From: Gammaproteobacteria bacterium
GTDB lineage: Bacteria > Pseudomonadota > Gammaproteobacteria > JAABTG01
Direction of reading: 5' to 3'
DNA: 6,415 nucleotides
NCBI GenBank assembly: GCA_030066245.1
Contig: JASJBY010000235.1
Location: forward strand, 1 to 6,415
Made by a program: the position numbers and the translations under genes. The notes under the pieces are model-generated. The model made no database searches, was not told the DNA's origin, and saw only the letters and a list, made by a program, of their open reading frames with translations. This document shows, one piece after another, positions 1 through 6,242 of this stretch (the stretch's first letter is position 1; each line of letters begins with the position of its first letter).

Positions 1-205
1 GAGGTATTCACGGCGTGTCCCGGCGGCTCGTGCCGGTACGGCCCCCACCGCGAATGCTAAACCGATCACGGATGCGCTGGCAGGGGCTCCGGTTGTCGAG
101 GAGGGAGGGTTACGATGCTTACCCGCCTTAACCGGTATACAGTTCGACGCGGGAAGAATGCGGCGCGCCAGGGATAGGGGTAAGCGTCTCTGGATGAGTT
201 CAGTC
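1..205. other. Left-edge region with no confidently assignable gene
   Basis: This stretch lies downstream of the minus-strand channel gene. Three weak coding possibilities were read. Plus frame 1 is open from the edge to a TAA at 58-60 and has a cysteine-rich tail (ACPGGSCRYGPHREC), which could be the 3' end of a gene starting outside the window. Plus frame 2 is open from the edge to 247 but has no recognisable protein character and overlaps the channel gene. On the minus strand a GTG at 69 opens a short hydrophobic stretch (IGLAFAVGAVPARAAG) leading off the edge, with no ribosome binding site. These conflict and none is convincing. No clear rho-independent terminator was seen for the channel gene. 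Confidence 0.4.
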
Positions 206-634
206 TTACTGCCTACCGTAGATGCGTTGTATAAAGAAAAAGAGTAGTGCAGTCGTCCAGCCGAAGATAATCACGCCGTTCGCTGCCTGTATCGATGCCA
301 GAATCCGCCAGCGCCCCGTGAGCACCACATCACCGTAGCCGAGCGTGCTGAAGGTCACCATGGAAAAATACAACGCAGTGTCCATGTCCTGGAGCGAAGT
401 TATCAGGGGGTGAAGCAGGTACAGCAAGGCCCACAGCCACGCTTCGGCGACGATGGCCATGAACATCCAGGCCGTCAGCGCCGAGATCAGAAGGGCCCTG
501 GCCAGCGGCTTTTCGACACGACCGAAGTGCGCGAGACGCCACTCCGCTGCGTGCACGCCGGCGACCATGAACGCCGCATGCACGATCGTGATCAGGACCA
601 CCATGCTTAGACCTAGGGCAATTTCACTCAGCAC
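206..634 (-). CDS. Small potassium-channel-like membrane protein (Ion_trans_2 pore, no regulatory domain)
   Basis: This 142-residue integral membrane protein probably forms a tetrameric cation (K+) channel in the inner membrane. The key evidence is the pore signature TLGYGD at residues 97-102, the classic K+ selectivity filter, preceded by an amphipathic pore-helix stretch (residues about 85-96). Hydrophobic segments lie at about 4-27, 45-74 and 115-136, so the layout is one extra N-terminal helix, then the usual outer helix, pore loop and inner helix. The chain ends four residues after IQRIYG, so there is no cytoplasmic RCK/TrkA_N or cyclic-nucleotide domain such as many bacterial K+ channels carry. 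The start is GTG at 634, chosen because AAGGAGA lies 9 bases upstream. An internal ATG 10 codons later lacks such a site. It is transcribed divergently from the TRAP operon. Ion selectivity is inferred from the filter; gating is unknown. Confidence 0.85.
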   Translation of the reverse strand: MLSEIALGLSMVVLITIVHAAFMVAGVHAAEWRLAHFGRVEKPLARALLISALTAWMFMAIVAEAWLWALLYLLHPLITSLQDMDTALYFSMVTFSTLGYGDVVLTGRWRILASIQAANGVIIFGWTTALLFFFIQRIYGRQ

Positions 635-643
635 AGGCTTTGA

Positions 644-650
644 TCTCCTT
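644..650 (-). promoter_or_regulatory. Shine-Dalgarno site deciding a GTG start
   Basis: On the minus strand this reads AAGGAGA, a near-perfect anti-16S match, 9 bases before the GTG at 634-632. It fixes the start of the channel gene at a non-ATG codon. Confidence 0.8.
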
Positions 651-711
651 GGTTATGCGGCCGTCAGGCTCGACCCATGGATAAGCCCCCTTGAGATTCG
701 TGGCGTCCCTC

Positions 712-728
712 TGGGTCAGCACGACCCA
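712..728. promoter_or_regulatory. Perfect inverted repeat TGGGTC-N5-GACCCA, candidate operator
   Basis: TGGGTC (712-717) and GACCCA (723-728) are exact reverse complements separated by AGCAC. A third CGACCCA copy lies at 671-677, and the same heptamer recurs at 722-728. The 6-5-6 layout and mid-intergenic position would suit a dimeric regulator acting on either divergent gene. No regulator gene is in the window and the repeat is short, so the role is inference. Confidence 0.3.
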
Positions 729-740
729 ATGATCCATAGG

Positions 741-756
741 TCCCCTGCCAAGGGGA
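741..756. other. Small hairpin TCCCCT-GCCA-AGGGGA
   Basis: A perfect 6-bp stem with a 4-base loop lies 12 bases after the preceding inverted repeat. No T-run follows on either strand, so it is not a standard intrinsic terminator. It could be part of the operon leader or an operator. Confidence 0.3.
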
Positions 757-871
757 GCAGCTTCGACGATACCTGCAGTCGCAAGGCTATTCTCCGTTCG
801 GACGGCGGGCTATTCTACAGAAGGCGCATAGCTGTCGCCTGAAGCCTCGGCTCAAAAAAGAAAATGAACCA

Positions 872-880
872 GAGGAGGAG
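872..880 (+). promoter_or_regulatory. Strong Shine-Dalgarno for the solute-binding protein gene
   Basis: The purine run GAGGAGGAG ends 5 bases before the ATG at 886. It predicts strong translation of the binding protein, in contrast to the permease gene, which lacks a comparable site. Confidence 0.75.
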
Positions 881-885
881 AGAAT

Positions 886-1899
886 ATGAAAACCATGCTC
901 GGTAAGTGGCTGATGGTGCTGGCAGCGAGCAGCATGCTCGGCGCTGCCGCCCGATCGCATGCCGCCGGGGACTATCTGTTGGCCACGGCCAGCACCGGCG
1001 GGACCTATTACCCTGTGGGCGTTGCGCTGTCTACCCTGGTGAAGGTCAAGCTGCAGCCCACGCAGCAAATCAACATGTCGGCCATCAATTCCGCCGGCTC
1101 CGGCGAGAATATAAAACTGCTACGCGAAAACGAGGGTCAGTTCGCCATCCTCCAGGGACTCTTCGGCTATTACGCCTGGAATGGAAAAGGGCCGCTCACC
1201 GTGGAAGGACGCCAGAAGGGGCTGCGCGCGGTCACCATGCTTTGGCAGAACGTGGAGCATTTCGTCATCGACTCCGAGTATGCCAAGGCCGGCACCGTGG
1301 CGGACCTGCGACGCTTGAAGGGCAAGCCTGCCGGCTTCGGTAAACGGAACTCGGGGACCATCGGCTCCAACCGTACCATTCTCGCCAACCTGGGCATGGA
1401 TCTGGACGAGGATTTCAAACTCTTCCACGGCGGCTACGGTGCTTCGGCCAGCGCCTTGCAGGACGGCAAAGTCGACGTCATCGCCACGCCCGCTGGCGTC
1501 CCGGTGGGTGCCTTAACAAAGGTGTTCGCCGCTTTGGGTGATGACATCAGGCTGCTGGATTTCACCCCGGAGCAGGCAAAGAAAGCTGACGGCGGGCTGG
1601 GTCTGTGGACGCCGTACCGGATCCCCGCCGGCACGTATCCGGGCCAGAAGAATGACGTGAATACTATCGCTCAGCCCAATTTCCTGGCGGTGAGGGCAGA
1701 CGTTCCGGAGAACGACGTCTACCTCATTACCAAGACCATTTACGAAAATCTGACTTTTCTGCGGGCCATCCACAAGGCAACCTCGGTGATGGTTCTGGAG
1801 AAAGCCATCGAAGGACTGCCCATGCCTCTGCACCCGGGCGCGGCCAGGTATTTCGCAGAGGCCGGCCTGGTCGTCCCCGAACCGCTGATTTCCAACTGA
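886..1899 (+). CDS. TAXI family TRAP transporter solute-binding protein
   Basis: This 337-residue periplasmic binding protein captures the substrate and delivers it to the TRAP permease encoded next. Residues 1-26 form a Sec signal peptide: MKTMLGK, then a hydrophobic core, then a small-residue cleavage area around SHA/A at 24-27. The mature protein opens with the family hallmark TGGTYYP (37-43), which sits in the ligand pocket region of TAXI proteins. A SAGSGENIKLL segment follows at about 66-76 and an AILQGLFGYYAW segment at about 87-98. The C-terminal half has the long family pattern ending near LHPGAARYFAEAGL. The length is usual for the family (about 320-340), so it is complete. The start is supported by the ribosome binding site and signal peptide. 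TAXI proteins have been linked to glutamate, 2-oxoglutarate and other organic anions, but the substrate cannot be assigned here. The gene is in the same frame as the permease, separated by a TGA stop, 15 codons and a hairpin. Confidence 0.93.
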   Translation: MKTMLGKWLMVLAASSMLGAAARSHAAGDYLLATASTGGTYYPVGVALSTLVKVKLQPTQQINMSAINSAGSGENIKLLRENEGQFAILQGLFGYYAWNGKGPLTVEGRQKGLRAVTMLWQNVEHFVIDSEYAKAGTVADLRRLKGKPAGFGKRNSGTIGSNRTILANLGMDLDEDFKLFHGGYGASASALQDGKVDVIATPAGVPVGALTKVFAALGDDIRLLDFTPEQAKKADGGLGLWTPYRIPAGTYPGQKNDVNTIAQPNFLAVRADVPENDVYLITKTIYENLTFLRAIHKATSVMVLEKAIEGLPMPLHPGAARYFAEAGLVVPEPLISN

Positions 1900-1910
1900 G
1901 GCTACAGCAT

Positions 1911-1930
1911 CGGCTGCCTGAGGGCAGCCG
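1911..1930 (+). promoter_or_regulatory. Intercistronic hairpin between binding-protein and permease genes
   Basis: CGGCTGCC (1911-1918) and GGCAGCCG (1923-1930) form a perfect, GC-rich 8-bp stem with a TGAG tetraloop. It starts 11 bases after the TGA of the binding-protein gene and ends 14 bases before the permease ATG. No T-run follows, so it is not a full intrinsic terminator. Such structures often protect the upstream message from 3' exonucleases or reduce downstream translation. Here that would keep the periplasmic protein in excess over the permease, which is inference. Its 3' arm occupies the region where a Shine-Dalgarno for the permease might be sought. Confidence 0.6.
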
Positions 1931-1944
1931 GCTGTGCATCCGCC

Positions 1945-4083
1945 ATGTCCGAATCACCATCGGCAACCGCGCCGTCGCCCGGCGAGGCTCAAGCCCTCGA
2001 GCTCGGGCTGCGTCAGCAACCCGAGGTTCGGCGGCTAATCTACTGGGTCGGCGCATGCTTGGCGCTACTGCATCTGGTGATGAATTTCACAACCCTGTTC
2101 TCTACCCAGTGGCAGGCCACTTTGCATTTCGTCGGCCTCAGCATACTGGGTATCCTGCTTTATCCTCCGTTCCGCTCGGCACGACGGGCCGACTCGCGTC
2201 CGTGGTTGACGATAGACCTTCTGCTGGGCGCTGCGGTTATCTCCGCAACCGTGTGGATCGTGTCGGCGGAGGATGCCATTTACGAGCGGGGGGTCCACCT
2301 GACTGGCTGGGAGCAGGGATTGGCGGTGGTCACGATTCTCGGCGCTATCGAGTTCACTCGCCGAACGACCGGCTGGATCATTCCCCTGCTGATCGTGCTG
2401 TCGCTGACCTACGTCGTTTGGTGGGGCGGCTGGCTGGACAATGTCTTCAGATTCCGGGGACTCAGCGCTGAGACCGTGCTGTTTCGAAGCATTTTCGGCG
2501 ACGATGCTTTGTTCGGCACCATCGCCCAGATATCGGTCACATTTGTTTTCATGTTCATCCTGTTCGGCGCCTTCCTGGTGCGCTCCGGCGCGGGCGATTT
2601 CGTCATCGCCATGGCCCGGGCCCTGGCCGGGCGAATTGTCGGCGGTCCCGGGCTCGTGGCCGTGATCTCCTCCGGCCTTACGGGCACCATCTCGGGCTCG
2701 GCCATCGCCAACACCGTCTCCACCGGCGTGATCACCATTCCGTTGATGAAACGGGCGGGCTTCCCGCCGCGCTTCGCGGCTGGCGTGGAGTCCGCCGCCA
2801 GCACCGGTGGTCAGCTTATGCCTCCAATCATGGGTGCAGGCGCCTTTGTGATGGCGAGCTACACGCAGATTCCGTACACCTACATTGTGCTCGTGGCGTT
2901 TCTCCCGGCACTGCTGTATTTCCTCTCCGTGGCGTTCTTCGTACGCCTGGAGGCGAAACGGCTCAAGTTCAGCGTCGATAGCGCTGACAGCGGGCCGCCT
3001 TTCGCCGACATCATGCGCCAAGGCGGGGTGGTCTTCGTGCTGCCCATCACCGCCTTGATTCTGCTTCTGGTCTCCGGTTTTACCCCGACCTACGCGGCCG
3101 GCGTCGCCATTCTCACGGTAGTGGCGGCCAGCTGGCTGACACCGCGGAGGATGGGACCGAGGGCCATCCTGGACGCCTTGGCGCTGGGTAGCCGGAACAT
3201 GATCACCACCGGCCTGCTGCTGGTGGCCGTGGGTCTCGTGGTGAATGTCATCGCCATGACCGGTGTGGGCAACACGCTCTCCCTCATGATTCAGCAGTGG
3301 GCCGGCGGGAGCCTGCTGCTGGCCCTGTTGCTGGTGGCGCTGGCGTCACTGGTGCTGGGCATGGGATTGCCCGTGACTGCCGCGTACATCGTGCTTGCCA
3401 CCCTGTCGGCGCCGGCGCTTTACAACCTGTTGGCCGATGCGCAGCTGGCGGCCGCGATCGCGGCGGGCGCCCCGATTCCCGAAACGGCCCAGGCCCTGGT
3501 GATGCTGGCAGCGCCCGACAAGGCGGGCCTCATGGGCCAATCCATGTCCCCGGCAGACGCGGCGGCGCTGCTGCAGAGCTTGCGCACCGTTGACCCGTCC
3601 ATGGTGGTCGGCCTGTATGAGCAGATGCTGAGTCCAGCGTTGCTCACGAGCATCCTGCTGTCGGCACACATGATCATCTTCTGGCTGAGTCAGGACAGCA
3701 ATGTGACGCCGCCCGTGTGCCTGACTGCTTTCGCCGCGGCCGCCATCGCGGGCACGCCGCAGATGCAGACGGGGTTCACGGCCTGGAAGCTAGCCAAGGG
3801 GCTTTACATCATCCCGTTGCTGTTTGCCTATACGCCGTTTCTGAGCGGTGACTGGCTGGCAGCTTTCGAGATCTTCCTGTTCGCGCTGGTGGGCCTGTAT
3901 GCCCTGGCAGCCGCTTTCCAGGGCCACCTGGAGACCGACCACGGCTGGCCCGTGCGCGGGCTGCTCGTTGCCGTGGCAGTAGCCCTGCTGTTCCCGAACG
4001 TCGCTTGGCTGCACTGGGCTGGCCTGGGGGCTTTCGGCCTGATGTACGCCTGGGACCGGCGGCGCGCCAGGAAGCATGTGTAA
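1945..4083 (+). CDS. TRAP transporter permease, fused 4TM/12TM subunits (TAXI-type)
   Basis: This 712-residue inner-membrane protein combines the small (DctQ-like) and large (DctM-like) TRAP subunits in one chain, as is usual for TAXI systems. It would import the substrate delivered by the upstream binding protein using an ion gradient (Na+ or H+, not decidable here). Residues 1-30 are a polar cytoplasmic head. Helices begin near 31, and the small-subunit part extends to about 165. The large-subunit core carries the conserved block SGLTGTISGSAIANTVSTG (243-261) followed by IPLMKRAGFPPRFAAGVE and STGGQLMPPIMGAGAF (286-301). A second conserved block is GMGLPVTAAYIVLATL (472-487), with SNVTPPVCLTAF at about 585-596. 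Between APAL (489-492) and AHMI (574-577) lie about 80 residues where related permeases usually have about ten. They are Ala-rich and partly amphipathic. The ATG at 1945 lacks a good ribosome binding site, but an in-frame TGA at 1897 and the absence of ATG or GTG between support this start. Confidence 0.93.
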   Translation: MSESPSATAPSPGEAQALELGLRQQPEVRRLIYWVGACLALLHLVMNFTTLFSTQWQATLHFVGLSILGILLYPPFRSARRADSRPWLTIDLLLGAAVISATVWIVSAEDAIYERGVHLTGWEQGLAVVTILGAIEFTRRTTGWIIPLLIVLSLTYVVWWGGWLDNVFRFRGLSAETVLFRSIFGDDALFGTIAQISVTFVFMFILFGAFLVRSGAGDFVIAMARALAGRIVGGPGLVAVISSGLTGTISGSAIANTVSTGVITIPLMKRAGFPPRFAAGVESAASTGGQLMPPIMGAGAFVMASYTQIPYTYIVLVAFLPALLYFLSVAFFVRLEAKRLKFSVDSADSGPPFADIMRQGGVVFVLPITALILLLVSGFTPTYAAGVAILTVVAASWLTPRRMGPRAILDALALGSRNMITTGLLLVAVGLVVNVIAMTGVGNTLSLMIQQWAGGSLLLALLLVALASLVLGMGLPVTAAYIVLATLSAPALYNLLADAQLAAAIAAGAPIPETAQALVMLAAPDKAGLMGQSMSPADAAALLQSLRTVDPSMVVGLYEQMLSPALLTSILLSAHMIIFWLSQDSNVTPPVCLTAFAAAAIAGTPQMQTGFTAWKLAKGLYIIPLLFAYTPFLSGDWLAAFEIFLFALVGLYALAAAFQGHLETDHGWPVRGLLVAVAVALLFPNVAWLHWAGLGAFGLMYAWDRRRARKHV

Positions 4084-4228
4084 GCGCGGCGTGATTGCCG
4101 GGGTGCCGCCCGCCATGCTCTGGCGATGTCATAGGTCATGGTTGCTGCGGTCCGTTCTGCATGGTGGTGGCTGGGAGGGCAGTACTGGTACCGGAGGAAT
4201 TACGGGTTGTTGATGTTGTTAACCGAAA

Positions 4229-4498
4229 ATGCTCTCAGACACTCTCTTCGCCTTCGCTGCAGCCGTGGCGCTCTTGGTGCTGATATCTTTCCTGCTGACC
4301 AGCCTGGTTGTTTTCTCCCAGCATCTCTTCGAAAGGCGCCTGAGGGGGACTATCCGCCGCCCAGAGTTCATTCCCTTTTACTCCCGGTCTGCGGTCGTCG
4401 TTACGATTGCCTTGCTCGTGGCTATAGTGCTGCTGGCGTGGGCCTCGTTGTCAGGCCCGGTTCATCTGGTGTCTAGGAGCCTGTCGGACTTTGCATAG
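4229..4498 (+). CDS. Small two-helix membrane protein, 3' end replaced by insertion sequence
   Basis: I do not recognise a family. The 89-residue reading frame has a hydrophobic segment at about 6-30, a basic connector (FERRLRGTIRRPEF, 34-47) and a second hydrophobic segment at about 54-73, so both ends would be on the same side. Native codons run only to about residue 82. The last residues, RSLSDFA, and the TAG stop at 4496-4498 come from the CTAG flank and the inverted repeat of the IS. The frame before 4229 is closed by a TAA at 4220, so ATG 4229 is the earliest start. The nearest purine run, GGAGGA (4193-4198), is 30 bases upstream, which is too far for normal initiation. It follows the permease gene by 145 bases on the same strand and might be a distal operon gene. 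The hydrophobic pattern favours a real but now truncated gene over a random frame. Confidence 0.55.
   Translation: MLSDTLFAFAAAVALLVLISFLLTSLVVFSQHLFERRLRGTIRRPEFIPFYSRSAVVVTIALLVAIVLLAWASLSGPVHLVSRSLSDFA
4473..4476. repeat. CTAG target-site duplication, left copy
   Basis: CTAG here and at 6038-6041 directly flank the perfect inverted repeats. CTAG is its own reverse complement, so the sequence alone cannot tell a 4-base target duplication from four extra bases of inverted repeat. Confidence 0.6.
4477..4491 (+). repeat. IS terminal inverted repeat, downstream end
   Basis: GAGCCTGTCGGACTT matches the reverse complement of 6023-6037 exactly. After one mismatch a further GCA also matches, giving 18 of 19. 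Its inner flank supplies the TAG stop now ending the interrupted host gene. Confidence 0.9.
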
Positions 4499-4535
4499 AA
4501 ACGCAATCGTTCAATCGCCGCGGTCCAGAAATCTT

Positions 4536-4569
4536 GATCGGGTCGCTCGGGTATGAGCGAGAATCGATC
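4536..4569 (-). terminator. Nested hairpin downstream of the transposase, possible weak terminator
   Basis: An inner stem TCGCTC (4543-4548) with GAGCGA (4555-4560) and a 6-base loop sits within an outer GATCG (4536-4540) with CGATC (4565-4569). On the minus strand this lies 38 bases after the transposase stop. The following bases (AAGATTTCT) are only modestly T-rich, so termination is possible but not certain. It could instead protect the element from transcription entering from the flanking gene. Confidence 0.35.
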
Positions 4570-4606
4570 CGGTTTTTGCCGGGCAAGGCTTTCCCTGTCT
4601 GCTGTC

Positions 4607-5965
4607 TTACCCGTTCAAGGCATGCATCCGCTTCAGATTCCACCCAATGCACACCAACGCCCATTCACTTTGGACTGAGTCTAAGCCGCGAAGCAGGAAT
4701 TGCCTGAACCCCAGCACGTGTTTGATGATGCCGAAGACGGTTTCTACGGAGGACTTGCGCTTGGCGTATAGCGCCTTGCCTTCCTTGGTCTGCAGCCGGT
4801 GGCGCATGGCTTGCACCGGCTTGGGATTTGGCGGCGGTTCCGGGTCTTCCTGATAACGCTGCGCTAAGGGCGGATTGTGCCGCTCGCGTTGTTCCGGGAT
4901 GAGCGGCACGATGTCGGCCTCTTCGCAGCGCTCGACATTGGCCTCGCTGAAATAGCCGGTGTCGGCAAGGATGGCTTCGACCTGGCCGAGTTCCTCAGGC
5001 AGCCGGGTCAAGTGCTCTAAGGCCGGTTCAATCTCCTGTTTGTCATTGGGCTGCTGCGTGACGTGCTGCTCAACGACAAGGTGTGTTTCCACATCGACGC
5101 CGGCCTGCACGTTGTAGCTTTGTTCAAACCGGTCACCGGCGGTGGGCATGATGCGGGACTCTTCATCCGTCAGATTGACCTGGTCTTTGGCCTGTGGCCC
5201 GGGTGTCGGTGGCTTCGGCTTCTTGCCTGGCGGCTTCTTCCCGGTCCGTTTCTCATCGGCCTTGCGCCGGGCCTGCTTCTCTTCGAACTGCGCCTGCTCC
5301 TGCTCAAAACGCGCCTGTGCTCGGGCCTGGATTTCCGCCTTCGCCCGCACAATCGCCGCCAGGCGCTGCTCACGGCGCTTGAGCTCGGCCGGAATATCCA
5401 GCTCCTGCGGCAATGAACTCTGGTCGGCCTGCTCGGCCAGGCGCAGCAGCTCTTGCACTTCCCCCTGAAGCTGCGCTTCGAGCTTGTTCGCATACGCCCA
5501 GCTCAGCGCCTTGTGACGACTGGCGTTCGCTTTGACCTTGCTCCCATCCAGGGCAATCGTGCCGAGCTTCACCAGCCCCATCTCAGCCGCTACCAACAGA
5601 ATCTCGACAAACAGCGCCTCCAGCTCCTTCAAAAACCGCTTGCGGAATTCGGCTATCGTGTCGTGGTCCGGGTGCGTGTTGGCACAGATATACCGAAACG
5701 CGATGGAATCGTAGGTCGCCTTCTCCAGCTTGCGACTGGAAAAAACTCCCGTGGCGTAGCCATAGAACAACAGCGCCACTAACAAGGCCGGGTGGTAAGG
5801 CTTGGAACCCTTACCCGCGTACACCGCTGAGAGCGCTCTCAGGTCCAGTTGCTCCACAATCTCCACCACAAAGCGCGCCAAGTGCCCCTCCGGCAGATAG
5901 TCCTGCACGCAAGGCGGAAATATATAGGGGGTCTCTCGGTCTATCGGAATGAATTCAACCGCCAT
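4607..5965 (-). CDS. IS1182-family-like DDE transposase
   Basis: This 452-residue enzyme would cut and join the ends of the insertion sequence. Residues about 15-115 match the DUF772 / InsH-type N-terminal domain (YLPEGHLARFVVEIVEQLDL, then SKPYHPALLVALLFYGYATG, then RYICANTHPDHDTIAEFRKRF). The catalytic triad is visible as D140 in IALDGSKV, D335 in ILADTGYFS and E408 in KSSVETVFG, with GFRQFLLRGL following. Between the first and second aspartates lies a charged linker (about 160-265) rich in Gln, Glu, Arg and Lys, probably coiled coil at first and then a Lys/Pro-rich segment (KKPPGKKPKPPTP). The block NLTDEESRIMPT (264-275) is typical of this family. The ATG at 5965 has GGAA five bases upstream. 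No frameshift or internal stop is seen, so the gene looks functional. Confidence 0.93.
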   Translation of the reverse strand: MAVEFIPIDRETPYIFPPCVQDYLPEGHLARFVVEIVEQLDLRALSAVYAGKGSKPYHPALLVALLFYGYATGVFSSRKLEKATYDSIAFRYICANTHPDHDTIAEFRKRFLKELEALFVEILLVAAEMGLVKLGTIALDGSKVKANASRHKALSWAYANKLEAQLQGEVQELLRLAEQADQSSLPQELDIPAELKRREQRLAAIVRAKAEIQARAQARFEQEQAQFEEKQARRKADEKRTGKKPPGKKPKPPTPGPQAKDQVNLTDEESRIMPTAGDRFEQSYNVQAGVDVETHLVVEQHVTQQPNDKQEIEPALEHLTRLPEELGQVEAILADTGYFSEANVERCEEADIVPLIPEQRERHNPPLAQRYQEDPEPPPNPKPVQAMRHRLQTKEGKALYAKRKSSVETVFGIIKHVLGFRQFLLRGLDSVQSEWALVCIGWNLKRMHALNG

Positions 5966-6022
5966 CTTGCTTCCATGGGGTGGCTTTCTGCAGTACCGTT
6001 ATTCTACCCGTTGGCCGGTGCT

Positions 6023-6037
6023 AAGTCCGACAGGCTC
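6023..6037 (-). repeat. IS terminal inverted repeat, transposase-promoter end
   Basis: AAGTCCGACAGGCTC is the exact reverse complement of 4477-4491. It lies 57 bases upstream of the transposase start, so the transposase promoter must lie in or beside it. Confidence 0.9.
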
Positions 6038-6041
6038 CTAG
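6038..6041. repeat. CTAG target-site duplication, right copy
   Basis: This is the partner of 4473-4476. Joining the flanks with one CTAG copy gives the presumed sequence before insertion. Confidence 0.6.
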
Positions 6042-6186
6042 GCCAATCAGAAAAGCCTCAGGCCCGGCTGAACCAACCGCCAGTCCGCAACGCTACCGCT
6101 TTCTAGTCTACGGTATCCTTCGGGAACCCGTTGCCGATAACGAGGGCGGCAAGCCCGTGGTCAAGGGGGGCTGCGTTCGTCCGTAA
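6042..6186 (+). pseudogene. Possible severed 3' end of the IS-interrupted membrane-protein gene
   Basis: If the IS and one CTAG are removed, the frame starting at 4229 continues without interruption from 6042 through 47 more codons to a TAA at 6184-6186, giving a 130-residue protein. The continuation is polar (RPIRKASGPAEPTASPQRYR at its start, then about 28 further residues). It would make a cytoplasmic or periplasmic tail after the second helix. An open run of this length in GC-rich DNA can arise by chance, and third-position GC is only about 60 percent. The true native end could therefore differ. This part has no start and cannot be expressed alone. Confidence 0.4.
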
Positions 6187-6242
6187 CCTTTGGCCGTCGC
6201 CCGAAGCAACGGGAGGACGAGTGCTCGCAACCGCATTGCCTT

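Larger units (their letters stand above)
635..885. promoter_or_regulatory. Divergent intergenic region between channel gene and TRAP operon
   Basis: This 251-base region must contain the promoters of both the minus-strand channel gene and the plus-strand transporter operon, because the two start codons face away from each other. No convincing sigma-70 -35/-10 pair with normal spacing was found. TATTCT-like hexamers occur at 788-793 and 811-816 but lack good -35 partners. Two compact perfect inverted repeats lie in its centre (712-728 and 741-756) and are listed separately. Short plus-strand open frames here appear to be antisense shadows of the channel gene running on past its start. Confidence 0.5.
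4477..6037 (-). mobile_element. Complete IS1182-family-like insertion sequence, 1561 bp
   Basis: The element is bounded by 15-base perfect inverted repeats (4477-4491 and 6023-6037) and flanked by CTAG on both sides. It contains one transposase gene on the minus strand filling most of its length, so its upstream (promoter) end is at 6037 and its downstream end at 4477. The size, single long DDE transposase with a DUF772-type N-terminus, and terminal repeats agree with the IS1182 family. The open transposase and perfect ends suggest a recent, possibly active copy. It sits inside the small membrane-protein gene. Confidence 0.85.

Noticed and set aside
115..177. A 20-codon open frame starting with ATG at 115, preceded by a purine-rich GAGGAGGGAGGG stretch.
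   Set aside because: It is too short, with no hydrophobic or other recognisable character. The purine run alone is not sufficient evidence.
453..842. A 129-codon plus-strand frame covering the channel gene and the divergent region.
   Set aside because: It is mostly antisense to the channel gene. The translation has no domain and its start lacks a ribosome binding site.
1897..1930. A TGA followed 11 bases later by a hairpin, reminiscent of a bacterial SECIS element for selenocysteine.
   Set aside because: The TGA is at the normal C-terminal end of a full-length TAXI protein. The loop (TGAG) lacks the usual G-U loop feature and bulged U, and no selenocysteine is expected there.
2065..3021. 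A 318-codon open frame on the minus strand, antisense to the permease.
   Set aside because: The translation is His/Arg/Glu/Gly-rich with no recognisable domain, and it lies wholly opposite a well-supported transporter gene. It is a high-GC shadow frame.
4138..4476. A 112-codon plus-strand frame overlapping the small membrane protein.
   Set aside because: Over the shared region the translation is Arg/Ala/Gly/Ser-rich without helices, whereas the 4229 frame gives two clear hydrophobic segments. Its in-frame ATG at 4213 has a slightly better-placed purine run, so it is not fully excluded.
4477..6037. Possible cargo genes or a composite transposon.
   Set aside because: Only one transposase gene and one pair of inverted repeats are present, with no additional gene between the ends.
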